Origin: Eonycteris spelaea
Lineage: Eukaryota; Chordata; Mammalia; Chiroptera; Pteropodidae
Reading direction: 5' to 3'
NCBI GenBank assembly: GCA_003508835.1
Contig: PUFA01000027.1
Location: 4,526,001 to 4,590,000 of the forward strand
DNA length: 64,000 nucleotides
Numbering within the stretch: the stretch's first letter is position 1; each line of letters opens with the position of its first letter. The notes below the pieces were generated by a model. It made no database searches, had not been told where the DNA came from, and saw only the letters and a list, made by a program, of their open reading frames with translations. A program made the translations under genes and the position numbers. This document shows positions 35,909-49,549 of the stretch, one piece after another.

Positions 35909-38900
35909 TAATTTTCTGATGTTTATAATTTTACTCTGTTCTATAAGAGGATGTGCTTGTTTGTATAAAAATACTGAAGTATTTAGGGGCAAAGGGATAT
36001 TGTATCTGCAACTTACTCTCAAGTGTTTTAGGTAATTTATAATGTGTGTTAACACACACAGAATTTTATAAAGTAAATACAGTAATGTTAACATTTAGGA
36101 AATCTGGGTAAAGGATGTATGGGAATTAATTCTTTGTATTATCTTTGCAACTAGTTTGTAAGTCTGAAATTATTTCAAAAGTTAAACATTAATATATTAA
36201 ATGAATGAATGAATATACTGAATGGTTGCAAAAAGATATAATCTATCAAAGCTACAGGACAGTAGCTTTGTACCCAAAGCTAGAGAACCCATAGGCTAAA
36301 GGAACACCAAGAAGCCTAAAGCAAAGCCACGGTTGTGGGTTTCTCCATACCTAGAGAAAACTTCTGCTCTTTGAACTTAGGAAGTCTACGAGGTGACCAG
36401 AAACCTGTTGCCCAGGATTTACACTCACATCAATTTCAGTTCAACCTTTTAAACCAGCAATAGCATTGTCCCACTTAGACACAGCCAGTCGATGAGCCTG
36501 GTATTGGTTATCTCCCACCATGCTGTGACTTCATCTGTGTAGGGATGATATAAATGCTAATAGAGAAAGCTAAACGCTTGTGCTGCACAGCAGGCAAGGG
36601 GGCCCTCACTACCGGTTTCCCTTCTTGTTTGAGATAATGCCTCCGAAGTTTCCTCTATCATGTCATAGGTAATAATAGAGATAATTATTTAGTGTATAGG
36701 GATATCTGTTTCACATTTACAGAACAATTCTAGGAAGTCCACTATTGGGAGAAATTTTTTTAAGTTCTAGGATTTTAGCACTTGCCCATTGCCTCAGACT
36801 AAAATGTAGGTTAGAGAAAAAAATCCAGCTGATGCCTAAATGGGATTTTTGGCCCAAAGCCAGGTTCACATCAGTGAAAATACTTAATCACTTTATTTTT
36901 TATCTTTACACCCTTTTTCCTTTTATTATTGAGCTGCTTTCTTCCTTATCACTTTCCTTTTCTTGCAAAGAAAAAGGGCTAAAGTCAAAATCATAAAAGG
37001 TGTCCCCGGTATTTCCAGCTCAATCAGAAGTGTAGGCTTCTCCATCAAGATTTGCTGCTTTGTCTGAGAAATTGCAGAGGCCTAGTTATATATTGAAAAC
37101 AAAGGAAACCTCTGGTTAATTTTTGGTCATAGGCCAACTGGAACATTCTAGATTGAGGGCACTTGCTGCAGAAGCTATGAAAAGAGGAAGCATTTTACTG
37201 TTGTACCAAATTTTCTTTGCAGGATGCAATCAAGCAACCATATTCAAAGTCCAAACCCATCCAATCATTTTGTAGTGCCTCCCCCAAATATTCTAGAATA
37301 AATCAATTATTGTTCTTTCCTCTGCCTCTCCTCATTTGCCTTTCTTCCTTTTTGATGGTGATTAGAGTATTGTTAATTAGGAACCAGAGTATTATAAATT
37401 TTCAAAGTGGAGAGTAAAGTTTATTCAGGTGGCCTTCTGCCAACTTGAAGAAAGCCAGTATTGTATGAAGATGTTGATTTAGTAGGTAAATGGTCGAGTT
37501 AGCAAGTCACAGAGACCTGCGTTGAATAGTCCCTCAGTATTTGACCTGGAATCCAGGAATTACTCTGTATTGAAAGGGTGTTATTTTCTTATTCTTCTTA
37601 GGCACAGCTTGTTTACTTTAGAAGGAAAATAGTATTTCCCAAGAGGCCTATGGAGTACCTGTAATTGTGCATATAGATAGAAGGTGCTTATCCACAGACC
37701 TCTACCCAGAGATCCCTAGAACAAACATATGTTCTGGCATTTTGGCATTTATCTCCTCCCTGAAGTTCTGATCATAACAATCTCCTTTTGTAATTAGCAA
37801 CTTCTACTTATTGTGTTCCTAGGTGTGAAAGACTGAACTAGGTAATAATAGAGCTAGACATTCAAATTTCTATAATAACCCTTGGAGCAAGTGTATAAAT
37901 GATGAAACCGATGCTTTTGCAATGTCTTCCAAGTCACCTCGGATTGTATCTGATTTCACAGCAATGCTTTGAACAGTAATTCTCCCTTCCAAGTGCAAAG
38001 CTGGAAGTTCCTCCAAAGGCTCTGCTGCTCTTCATCTCTCAGTTCTATCCCAACACACACAGAACCAGGGAGTTTCCTCATCTCTAACCTGAAAATCAAT
38101 CAAGAGCTTCTAGTTTCTTAAGATCCTTTCCTTTGTGGAATTGAATTCTAATTTCATGTCCCATGTTGATATGTTAACCTTGTCTAATAGGGACTAAGAT
38201 GGCCTGATGCTTATTTAATAAAGCAGCCTATAATTTACCTTAATAAATATATCACAAAATAAATGTATCACAAATATATGTACATGCAAATTAATTTAAC
38301 TTACACTCTAGGGGTGCTGAGTTAATATTTGAAATACCATTATCAGTGGTCCATTAAAGACGTGTGCTTCACATATTACTGAGTTTGCTCCAGAGGGATC
38401 ATAGAAACAATTTATCCTTGGGGAAATAAGAGATGTTCAAGACATGTGGTAGCTAGAAATGTTGCACAGGTACCTCACCCCTTGTGTGGGTATAGGAGCC
38501 AGGTGAGCTCAAAAGCCAAACACTTCTGGTAGAGCACCCTAATTCTAGAACTCATTCAGGATAGGTATCTCCTATTCTTTTCCCCTAATGAAAAATCCCT
38601 TCACTTGACCTGACCTGGGTTAACTGTCTCATCATGAGAATATTGTTGTATTTGCCTCAGAGTGATTTTTTTTTATGCAAAGAGCTTAAAACGATGGAGA
38701 ATTGGAACTTGAACAAAGCTTTCAGTCCTTGTTTTGTGTGTACTTGTTAATAAGTAGCCAGACATAGGGTAGAATTCTGTCTGAAACTTGCTTTATTTAA
38801 AACATGCCACCTACTAGCACATTGTCTGGTAAGAGCCAGGTAAGTCCTACCAACTTTTAATCTTCAGAGGCTACTGATAGAATCACAAAGAATCTGACAG

Positions 38901-39890
38901 ATCATTAATGTCCAAACTGGCTTAGCTCAGCTCACAATAGTCATAGGCAAATGTGCTCAATTTGGGCATATTTCCCCCAATTTTTCTTAAACCTTTAATC
39001 CCTGCTTTCATTTTTCTGTTTATGTCTACTAGCAGATGATAAACTGATTGAATAAGTAGCACGTGAATATTTGCAAATAGTATCAGCAACAGTCAAGCCA
39101 TTAAACTAGACTATTTGATTGCTTCGTGGACATGTGCTCACTGTTATGATTTTCAATCCAATTCACAGAATTTAGTCTCATTTTCTGATAATAAAATGGT
39201 TCTTAGTATAAATGCCAGAATTAAATACATTTATAGGTCATAGCGCAAAGAGTATCATGGCTTCAAGAGGCTTTACTAGCTGGATTCAATTGCATAAATT
39301 GACTTGTTCTGCCCTTTGCCTAAATAGCCTTCTGTAAAACCTGCCAAATTTCATGAATATCTTTCATGGAATTTGAATGTACTTGCACTGCAAATGATAA
39401 ATACAAAACGTCAAGGTTGGCTTTATGGCAGTTGCCTCTGCTAGGGACAAGGGACACTGGAATGCTCCCTTTGCTGGCCATCTACACAGTGCAGTCTCCT
39501 GGTTTTTCTCCTCAGTTTCTAGTGGTTGGTTTGTTTCATTGTCAGTTTGGGTTTTGAGAACTCACGTGTCTCTCTTGGCACTATCTGTGCCCTCAAGGTA
39601 GATGTCTGCCTTTGTCCTTTGCCTTTACTTGTGTGTTATCTTTGCAATCTTGTCCACAGCCATAGCATTAGCGGTGACCCTATAGGTGTAACCTCTAATC
39701 TTCTAATCCCCAATTTTACACCAATCTCTAAGCCCCAGGCTTAGAGATTGCAATTTATATCTGCTTTCTAGATCTTTCCACTTGCTAGCCATTTCAGAAC
39801 CAAATCTATCAAATACAAAAATTCTACTCAGCCACATCTGTTACTCTTCTTGGCTTCCCTCTTTTGTTCACCTCTCACTCTTTCAGGCTT
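35909..39890 (-). other. COL28A1 large intron, unique sequence
   Basis: About 4 kb without a recognised repeat or gene apart from a perfect hairpin at 39722-39750. Confidence 0.5.
39722..39750. repeat. perfect 13-bp hairpin, 3-nt loop
   Basis: CAATCTCTAAGCC (39722-39734) and its exact reverse complement (39738-39750) flank loop CCA. Confidence 0.85.

Positions 39891-39940
<50 letters not shown>
39891..39940. repeat. (GT)n microsatellite
   Basis: About 24 GT units without interruption. Confidence 0.97.
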
Positions 39941-40811
39941 CTGACCTTGTCTATGCTTGCTGAATACCCTTGTTGCATTTGTGGGCAAGTCTTAGCCACA
40001 AAACACATCCAAGGAGTCTTCCCCACTAGGCCCTCTCCCTAGCCAAGAGCAATACTGCCATATAACCCAAGCCTCCTTGTAGCATGTGTCTCATAGCAGG
40101 CTGGAATGCTCACATCCTTTCTGTCCTACTTATAAACTCCCAAAGTAAAAATACTTCATCTTACTTATCTTTCTACCTTCCGAGGTACCTGTTTCAGGGC
40201 CCTACATGTCATACTAAGTTAGAGAGATATGGATGCTGGCTCTCTTTTTTGTGGAAATTATCTAGAGACCTTGCACTCTAGACGCTGTCTTATTTAGCCT
40301 TATAGTCAAAAAGAGGTAATAAAATATGGAAAAGTGCCAGCTGCGATTTCAGCTAAAGGAGGTGTTTTAGGCAGGTCCGCTGGCCTGGAGTCTGCAGCTG
40401 AATCCAGGTCCAATTTATTAATAGCTACCATGGTGCTGGCCTCAGGGACAGTTGAACAAAGCAGTTAAGGGGTTTACCACAAATAGAAGTTAGAAAACTG
40501 CTGCGACTCATTTAGAGAGCATTCTTCAGACTGCACAGGGCACTTCGGCTGTGCTGCAAGGGCGCGAGGGCAGCGGGCAATGCTGACCTGTGTGGCCATG
40601 GCCGCTACCACAGCATCGGGAAACAGCCTCCTGCTGCAAGTACTCCTACCTAACACAATACTGAGCCCCTGTGCATAAGTGCGATGAATGAAAGGATTCC
40701 ATAAAATTGTCTATGCTTTGGCAATTATTCTTTTCTTTTCCATATATCAGTTCATTAACAGACAAGAATGGACCCAGAAGCAGTGATAGGCAAAGCCTCC
40801 TTTGTGCTGAT

Positions 40812-40905
40812 TTAATGCTGGGGTAGGCTGAATAATGAACCCCAAAGATATGCAGATCCTAGTGCCTGGAACTTGTAAATGTTATTTTATATGGGTGGGG
40901 GGGGG
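40812..40905 (+). repeat. MaLR-like LTR 5' fragment
   Basis: ggctgaataatgaaccccaa, gatatgcagatcctagtgcc and ggaacttgtaaatgttattt resemble the start of the MLT1-type LTR. It ends in a G run. Confidence 0.45.
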
Positions 40906-41924
40906 GACTAGAAATTCCAATTATAGCAAAATGTATAAGCCATGCATCCTTGGACACATAGCCAAAGGGAAGAGTCTAATAAGAATTGACTAGACTCAGT
41001 GTGCATAGACTTCAGAAACACCATGAGGAAATGCATGGCAAGAATCTTTTCTATTAAGATAAACAGAAAAGTAGAGCAGGCAGCTTTATACATAGGCGGA
41101 AAGTAGCATTTCCAGCTGTCACAATGAATGTGTCTTAACTGTCACACTTTTATGTGTGATGGCTGGTAAAAAAAAAAATGGTGTTTACTTTATATCATGA
41201 CCATATGGTTCTGGGGAAAGGGGGAAATTGTTTATGCTATATATTACATGTTTAATTATATCAAAAGGAATATACCAATGTGACATTCAGCCAGGTCTTC
41301 CCTTAGGCCTAAGTTATTTCCCGTCAGTAGATTTGGGAGGTGCACCAAAGATCAGACCAAGGTGTGATCACCCCCACCCTTCATCCTATGATCTCCTTCA
41401 TCCACACTGATGACCTCCAACTCACTTTAAGCAGAGTGGCTGCTCTGCCAACACGCTTCTTGATCAGGCCCCCAGCCATCCAGATACTTAGAATGCTGCC
41501 CCTCCCATGTAGAAATTCTGGGGTACTGCTGGCATAGACATCAAAAAGCTGTAATGGAAGTATACTGCTTTTATTTATTATTATTTTTAATTAATTTATT
41601 TATTGGAAGTATATTGCTTTTAAATTCTTATATTTAAGATGTGAATTATAGGATATATGCCTCTGTATTGTTCTCCCAGTTTGATCACTTGTCAAAAAGG
41701 ATTATAGCTACTGAAAGATAGTAGCATTCTATAAACTAGTCATTCTCCACCAGGAATTAAAAGTACAGAAAGCACTATTAGCTAATTACCCTCTCAGAGA
41801 ACATCTTTCACCAGAATTCACAATATTTGCTTCTCTATGTGTCTCTTTTTGAATATGCTACGGGGATTCAAGAAGCAATATTTATAAAGTCCGATGAATT
41901 CTTGAAGTAAAAGTATAACAGGCT

Positions 41925-42345
41925 TATTTCACTTAGCATAATGTTCTCTGGGATGATCCATTTTGTTGCATATGGCAGAATTTCTTCTTTGGGAGGACTG
42001 AATTATATTCTACTGTGTGAATATACCATGTTTTCTTAACCCATTCATCCCTTGATGGGTATTTAGGCTATTTCTACATTTTGGCTATTGTGAATAGCAC
42101 TGCAGAGAGAGTAGAGAGTAGAGAGTAGAATGGCAGTTGCCAGGGGCTGGGAGGGGAAGGTGAGGAGATATTGTTCAATGGGTATGAAGTCTTAGTTACA
42201 CAAGGTGAATAAGTTCTAGAGATCTTCTATACAATATACTACCTATAGTTAACAATACTGAATTATACATTCAAAACTTTAAGTGGGTAGATCTCATATG
42301 GTAAGTGTTCTTACCACAATGAAAAATAAGCACAATATCTGAAAA
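41925..42345 (+). mobile_element. 5'-inverted (twin-primed) L1 3' end
   Basis: The left part (41925-42104) is reversed L1 text: ttcacttagcataatgttct, acccattcatcccttgatgg and ttggctattgtgaatagcac. The right part (42128-42345) is forward L1 3' UTR: gaatggcagttgccaggggc, ttgttcaatgggtatgaagt and gtaagtgttcttaccacaat. In L1 consensus the two pieces are neighbours, as expected for inversion during insertion. Three copies of GAGAGTA (42107-42127) mark the junction. Confidence 0.65.
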
Positions 42346-43089
42346 TAATAAATTTGTTTAAAAAAGAGAATGATAAATACAGTCAAGTGTATTTTTAATA
42401 AAGAAAATTACATTAATTTTTTAAAAACTAAAAAAATAAAAGTGCAATAGAGCCTTATGATTAAAGCTTTCTAGAGGCAGTCCTCAACCTCATTCATTTA
42501 TATGCTGTTTTCCTTTCTCATTGCTTCTAGTGTAACACGATAGATACTATTTCTGACAATTCAAATGCCACCTTCAGAGAGGTGGAGTTTACTCATATAT
42601 GGAAACTTTCTCTTGATGTTCCCTGCAAACTCTTCTAGACCGTTTAATGACAACTTAAGAGTTGTTGGTCATGATACACCACAGAACACAGTGATGTGAC
42701 TGGCATTTCTGAGTCGAGAAACAGATTGAAATAATGTGAAAAGATCTGCAAAGTCACAGTCTCCTATAAAAACATACTTTTCAAGAAAATTCAGTTATTA
42801 ACAATGTTAACTCAGGTTTTTAATTCATGATACTTGCTTCAAGCAAGGAAACACTTGAGTTAAAGTTTAATAGTAAAAGAGACAAATATCTATACAATAA
42901 AATTATGTTCACAAATTTTTATAAGCCTAGAATCATGCTCAAAATGAAGAAGAAACCCACATCAAAGGATTAACAGCAGCAGACAAATTCACAGGTAGGC
43001 AGGTTTCAGTTCAATATAAAGAAGGAAATTCTACCAATTATAGCTGTAGAAGAAGCCTTTCAAAACTCAACGAAATGGAAATCCTAGGA

Positions 43090-43465
43090 CAAGTACGGGA
43101 AAATACAAAAAATGTTCTCTGTCGCATTATTTAAGGAAGGGAAATATATAAATTGTGTTATATCCATGTAATGGATTACTATTTAGCTGTTTAAAAAAGT
43201 AAACCTTTATATTGATTTGGAGGGCCGCTCATGCTCTTTTAGCTGGATGGGAGGTGGAGAAGTTGGGGAAATTATGTATAGAACGATTTTAAAGGCTGTT
43301 ATACTATATAGGGATATGTTTACACATCTAGTCAAAATTATGGAAGCTACACACCAAGCTGCAAAAAGTGGCAACCTCTGTAGGGAAGGACCGAGGGGGA
43401 AAGGGGGAAATTCTCACAACTTTGCTTGATTGTAAAGTAGTTGGGTTTGATACAAGTAATGTGTT
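43090..43465 (+). repeat. degraded L1 3' fragment
   Basis: tgttatatccatgtaatgga, ttactatttagctgtttaaa and a 3'-UTR-like remainder. Heavily diverged. Confidence 0.35.
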
Positions 43466-44020
43466 TTTTCATTTTTAAAAGTCACAAAGCTTCTTGACTT
43501 TCTTGCAAGGTCACTAGAAGATATACCGAAAAAGTTAAAAAGCTCCTATTGCTTGGACTGTCCAAGTAAGGTCAAGATGGCCAGATACGCTTTAGAATGC
43601 TGTAGAATAGATTCTTGTGTTAGAAAGGAGGAGAATTAGCAGAAGCCCATTCTAATTCAAAAGATCAAGGGCATGCTTCTAGCAATTCTGTTTTCTTTGG
43701 CATCATGAGTATTTCCTTGTTCACTAGATCTTTTCTATTAGCATACAAGATACCACGTCTTCCATCTTAAATAAGAACTTTCTTAATCTCACGTATCAAT
43801 CCAGACTCAGTTTCTGTGTTCCCCTTTTCAAGTGTTGCATGCGTGCTCTGTCTTCACTTCTTTTCTTACCATTCTCTCTTTTTAAAAACTTTTTATTTTA
43901 AAATAATGTCAAACACAGAAAATTACAATACTGATACAATATTGTCCATATTCCTTTCACCCAGATTCATCAGTTGTTAAACTTGTCCATCTGTTTTATT
44001 CTCTCTTCCCTCCCCCCCCG

Positions 44021-44022
<2 letters not shown>

Positions 44023-44068
<46 letters not shown>
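44023..44068. repeat. (GT)n microsatellite
   Basis: About 23 GT units preceded by a C run. The flanking 43870-44005 is possibly a reversed L1 3' fragment. Confidence 0.97.
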
Positions 44069-44069
<1 letters not shown>

Positions 44070-44084
44070 TATGTCTACGCACAC

Positions 44085-45040
44085 AGCTCTTCTCAAGGTC
44101 AGCAATGACTTCCATGTTGTCAGAGCCAATGATCTATGTTCAGTTCTCATCCAATCAGCAGCAATGAAAATGGTGGCCTATGCCTTCATTCTGGAAACAC
44201 TTCTTCATTTGGTTTCTAGGAGCCACTTCCTCTTGGTTCTCTACACCACTGGCTACTACTACTCAGTCTCCTTTGCTATGTCCTCTTCATCATAAAAACC
44301 TCCAAATGCAGGAGGGCCCAGGGTCCAGTCCTTGGATCTTTTATCTTCTCTATTTACATTCACTTCCCATTTGTTCTCATCCCTTCCTAAAACTTTAAAT
44401 ATTATCTATATATCATTAAATCAAATTTATATCTCTGTATCAATCTTTCTTCCAAGGTCTAGATTTCTGTCCCAAAATACCTACTTAATAATTCCACTGG
44501 AAATTTAGCTTTACATGTCCAAATCTAAATTTCAGATTATGTGAACTAATTTCTTGCACACCTACCCATACCCATTTTCTTACCCATACCCATTTTCTAT
44601 CTCAGAAAATGGCAACTCTATCCTTCCAGTTGTTTAGACCAAAAATCATAGTCATCCTTAACTTTTTTATCTTATACCCCACACCTACTCCCGAATCCAG
44701 CCATCTCTTACCATTTCCACCATCACCTCCCTGGGCTAAACCACCACCATCTCACACCTGCACTTTGGCGATATCTTCCTATCTCAGCATTTTGTCTTTG
44801 TACCCTCACAGTCTATTTGCCACATGCTGTCAGAACTATACTTTTAAACATGATTTATGACAGGTTATCCCTCTGTGCAAAGCCCTCTGATAGCTTCTTC
44901 TCTCACCTCATGACTCACTACATTCCAGTCATTCTACCATTGATGTTCCTCGAATATGCCGGGCATGGGTTCATATCCCCAATCCCTAATTAAGAACTCC
45001 CCAAATTTCACCTATGCACTGCCTGAGCTTCTACCCGTTT
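44085..45040 (+). repeat. L2 LINE
   Basis: L2 body text: tcaaggtcagcaatgacttc, ttcagttctcatccaatcag, tggttctctacaccactggc, agatttctgtcccaaaatac and agccctctgatagcttcttc. It holds an imperfect tandem duplication of cccatacccattttct around 44563-44599. Confidence 0.6.
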
Positions 45041-45984
45041 TTGTTTTTGTTTTTTTTTTGTTTTTTTTTAACATGAAGCATGGAATGGAATGTCAGGGGT
45101 TAGGAATGCAGAGTGAGGAAGGACAAAGAACATGTTCTTGACAATATAAGGGACTGTTCTTGACAAAATAAACAAAGCAGGTCAAGAAGGGATTCCCCCA
45201 ATGGGAGAAGTATTACCCTGAGTCTTCGTTCTTTTAACTCATACTTTAGAATCTACCATCAATATAGCTGGTTACTCTGGGAAACTGTTTTCCACATTGG
45301 CTAACATTCTGAGGATTTAGTTCTAGTTCATTATTTCATAAGCAAAGTAACCAGGGTTAAACTTGAGGACATTTTACTTCTTGTCAAGGCTGGTTGCAAT
45401 GACATTAATATCTTATGCAAAGAGAAATGGTAAATTATAAACACGTATATTCTAGGTTCAAAAAAAAGTGGGCTCATTTTGGTGTATAATATATGGATTA
45501 AGTCTTACTGGTTCCCAGTCCCATGACATATACCATTCTTTATCCAATACTTTCAAAACAAGCATATTGCACTAATCAGATGGCATACGAGAGAGGTATG
45601 TAGCAGATGTCTCAAATTGAAAGAAAACTTCCTTATAAAGATGTTTAGAGAATCAGACTATGTAGACTTGTAGTTTTTACTGTTAGTGAAGTAAATATCA
45701 AGTGAAAATATTAAGCTAAGCCATCTTATCCTTTATAAGATAAAGAACCAATAGACCCAATTCATAGATCCTTATTTTCTTTTCTACCGTATGTTTTTAT
45801 TCTTAATTTTTTTTAACTAAATGAATATAGTGGAATAAAGACTATAGTTCTATAGAATCTAATCTCCATGTATAGTGTATTAGCCATCATGGTCATTTCT
45901 ATCCTCAGCATTTGGCCCAGTGCCTAGCACATGGTAGTTGCTGACTAATATTGCTCTGGATATAAAGCAAGATATTAATATTGA

Positions 45985-46490
45985 GAAAGGCTACAGACAG
46001 TAATCATTCATTTTTATTAGATACCTAAAGTGAGTCAGGCATGTGTTAGGTATACAGGATATGAAAATAAAACACAAAAACAAAAAAATAAACATAAGAC
46101 ATCTGCTAATCTCATATAAGAGAACAAACACAATATAATGTGATAAGTTCTATGATGAGGGTTATTATGCAGTGTGCCATGGAAACACAAAAGGAACACA
46201 GATTTAGGGAAACAGGGATGGCTTCTGGAGGAAGGGCTGCCCAATGTGAGCCCTGACATATGAGTAGGAGTGAGCCTGTTGAAATGGGGGGTAAAAGGGA
46301 TTTCTCCAAGAAGTGTGAACAGCATGTGCTAAAGCACCAGGGTCAGGGAACATGGTTTTCACAGGAAACAGAAAGACTTTCAGTATGACTAGATCTTTGA
46401 GAGCTGAGGGGTTGAAAAAGACTTGAAATTGGGTGCCCAGATCATATGGAGTCTTGCTAATTTTTGAAGCTGATCTCTTTGGGTTCATGG
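45985..46490 (-). repeat. L2 LINE 3' half
   Basis: Reversed L2: gtgataagttctatgatgag, gatggcttctggaggaaggg, gaacagcatgtgctaaagca and cccagatcatatggagtctt. A short forward L2 3' end lies at 45890-45965. Confidence 0.55.
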
Positions 46491-47139
46491 TAAAGACTCT
46501 TGAGATGTATTTTTTTGATATAAAAATATATAAAGGTTTTTGAAATTATAAATAGATTTTGGGAAATATATTCACATCAACATCTATACTATGATGAGGA
46601 TTTAGTTTATTAAGAAGTACATTCCAGAAAGTTTTCTAATGGCCAATAGAAGGTAGACACCTCTTTTTCTAGAGTTTGGCAGGGAAATCAGGTAACAACA
46701 AGTGGTACTTCTGTCATATATATGTCCTAAATCACGTAATCTCATCTATAATGTCTCAACATATAATTATCATTGACTGAGGGGAGAGAAAAAGAGAGAG
46801 GAGAGAAAGGCAAAAGGAGAGAGGAAAATCCTGCCTTTGTTCTCTCCGAATCCCTAATGAAACCTGTATCTGGGGTTAGGTTTTTTTTTTTATTTTTGTG
46901 CCACAGTCCAGATATAAAGAACAGTTCAGTATGATTCAAGAGCTTAAAATTCAGCTGGTAAATTTGTAATCAGATATCTATATCTGGCATCAGTTTTGTC
47001 AGAATGTTCTCTATTACACATTTCTGCTCTCAGACACAGGCCATTAGATATAAATCCTTTCTAGAGAGTTAAATTTATGTAAACTAGATTCTAAAACTTA
47101 GATTTTCAAATGACATTTGTGATTTCCTGGATTCCTGAA

Positions 47140-47775
47140 GAGCCTCCTTGGTTCAATCTTGGCCCTGCTACAGTCCACTCCCAGTCCAACAGTCACAGTT
47201 ATTCTTTTAAAAAGTAAGTCAGGCCATATCACACTGTTGGTCAAAACCAAGAAAACAGCTCCCAACTTCACACTTTGTAAAAGCTAAAGTCCTTACGAGG
47301 GCCTTGATGGCTATACGTGAGCTCTCTCTTCTCTGACCTCACTGGTGTTACTCCCCTGACCGCCTCTCCAGCCACACAGGTCTCTTTGCTCTTCTTCGAA
47401 TGTACCCTCCCGCCATTGCATGGCCTTGGCACAAGCTCCTCTCTACCGGCCTGTTCCCTCAGAAACCCACAAGGTTCTCTCCTTTACTTCCTTCAGGTCT
47501 CTGCTCAAATGTTATCACCTCATGAGGCCATTGCACTGAAAACTTCATCGTAACCCTCCCTCCTTGTTACCCTGCTCTCCTTTTTTTTTCTTGCCATAGC
47601 AGTTTTCAACTTCAAACACACAGAATAACTCATTTATTAAATTTATTGCCAATAAAATACAATTTCCATTAAAAAAACAGGTATCTTTGTCTCTTTTACT
47701 CAGATACATCCCAAGCACCTAGAACAGAGCCTGACATATTTACATATGCTCAATAAATACTTATTGAATGAATTG
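47140..47775 (+). repeat. L2 LINE 3' end, well preserved
   Basis: gtcaggccatatcacactgt, tgcatggccttggcacaagc, ccttcaggtctctgctcaaa, tgttatcacctcatgaggcc, cctagaacagagcctgacat and gctcaataaatacttattga give an unbroken L2 alignment by eye. Confidence 0.75.
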
Positions 47776-49035
47776 TCAAAATAAAATTTTGTACAACTAG
47801 CCGTGACTGAATATAGGCATTAGTATCCTTAACTTTGAGCAGAAAGAAGATATGATTTAAAAACTTGTATATAAACTTATTTCCTTTATAGGCAGATCAA
47901 AAACATTCTGTTTTGAAGGGCATATTAGCATTACTCATCTCAGTCCTGGCAAAGAGTCTATGTGCACTATTCTTTAATATATGTGTAGCGAGAAAACACA
48001 GCAAATGTTTATTTTATTAAATCACCACAGTAAGGTAATTAAAGGAGAAAGGCAGATTGAGGTCTGTGAAAGATTTACTTCTTTCTAAAATGGGCTTAAT
48101 AACCACAATGAGAACTATTGACTCATCAGATTTTATTTTAAAGCCAACAGAAGGCAGTGGAGGACTTTTAGAAGACTAGTATTCTATTAGATTAAAAATC
48201 TATTTTTTTTAAATTTAAGAAACCATATTTAAAGGTATAATTGCAGACACCAAAAAAATAAATCTTATAAAAGCTCACTGTCTTTATACCAATGAATAGG
48301 AATTGATAATGAATGTGTTAGTACTACTCTTTAAATGTCATCTCTACAAATACGAACTCACAGAAAAATCTGTCCATTTCCAAGGGTTAAACTTCCTATA
48401 AAAAGTACAAAGTCGAGACTGTCTAACGACTGGATAGCACTGGGTCTCTCATTTATTTCTAATTTAGTTAGTAACTGAAAAGGACATGGAACATGTAACA
48501 ATATTTCATAGTGATTGGCTGGTCTTGTGACAGGTAATAATGGATCATGTTTCCTTCCCCTTAGTTCTTTTACCTATTAATCTGTGTCTTTAAAAGTAAG
48601 TCCTATATCAGATCAGTCAAGAATTTATTGTATATACACTCTGATTATCACTGGGCAAAATCCGCTGAAAATATAAAAGAATTACCAGATATAATACTCT
48701 TTGGTTTATTTATATCAAATGAGTACATTTACTTGTATAGCACTCATTGTGGCAACAGATCATTTAATCACAAAAATATATTTTCAAGAAAGCCAGATCC
48801 AGCACTTCCAGGTAAACTTCTACCTGTTAGGTCAACCAAGTAGACCAGCCTGTGAGAGCAAGGTTCTTCCACTAATCCTAAAACACTAGAATTTAGGGGG
48901 AAAAATTATCATTTTTATCATATCCATTCATGATGAAATTCAATAATGTTTTATTGAATTAAGGTATGTAGAAACAAAAAATTTTGTGGGTTGACAATAT
49001 GGTTACAGGTAGAATTTTACCATAATCTACCAAAT
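47776..49035 (-). other. COL28A1 large intron, no recognised feature
   Basis: AT-rich DNA with no exon, repeat or RNA gene recognised. Confidence 0.5.
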
Positions 49036-49039
49036 AACC

Positions 49040-49330
49040 TCCATATATTCATTCAATTACTCAGTACTTTATTCTTTCATTAAAGCAACATTTACTAAGT
49101 GTGAAACACTCTGCTAGATGCTAGGAAATTAGAGATGGAGAAAAGAAACAAAGTCCCTGATCTTCGAGAGCAGGGATTCTCTTTTGACAGGAAGACAGAT
49201 AATAAACAAGTAAACAAAGAAATATTTTCATATGATGATAGTTCTACAAAAACAATAAAGTGGGACAATATTATAAAATGATCGAGATCCGAGTAAAGAT
49301 GGAATGGTGTGGTTAGGGGTAATCTCTCTA
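49040..49330 (-). repeat. L2 LINE 3' end fragment
   Basis: Reversed L2: ctaagtgtgaaacactctgc, tagatgctaggaaattagag and gacagataataaacaagtaa. Confidence 0.5.
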
Positions 49331-49549
49331 AGGAGATTTTTTTGAAACAGACTAACAGACTAGAAAAATAGCTGCCATAATGTAACTTAGACAGAGATTG
49401 AAAATATGAAAGGATATGTATGTAGGAGAAAAGAATAAAAAGATGTAACAAATTGCAGTTCCAGAAAGACAGGGTATGATGCTTGGGAAGACTGGATCAG
49501 ATTGTTTCAGATTACTTATTGAAAAGATAAAGCAGAGAATTTCCCAGAA

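Noticed and set aside
39891..39940. CRISPR-like or tandem array
   Set aside because: A simple (GT)n microsatellite in a vertebrate genome, with no spacers or repeat units.
44023..44295. 90-residue frame starting with a Val-Cys repeat
   Set aside because: It begins in the (GT)n microsatellite and continues into an L2 copy.
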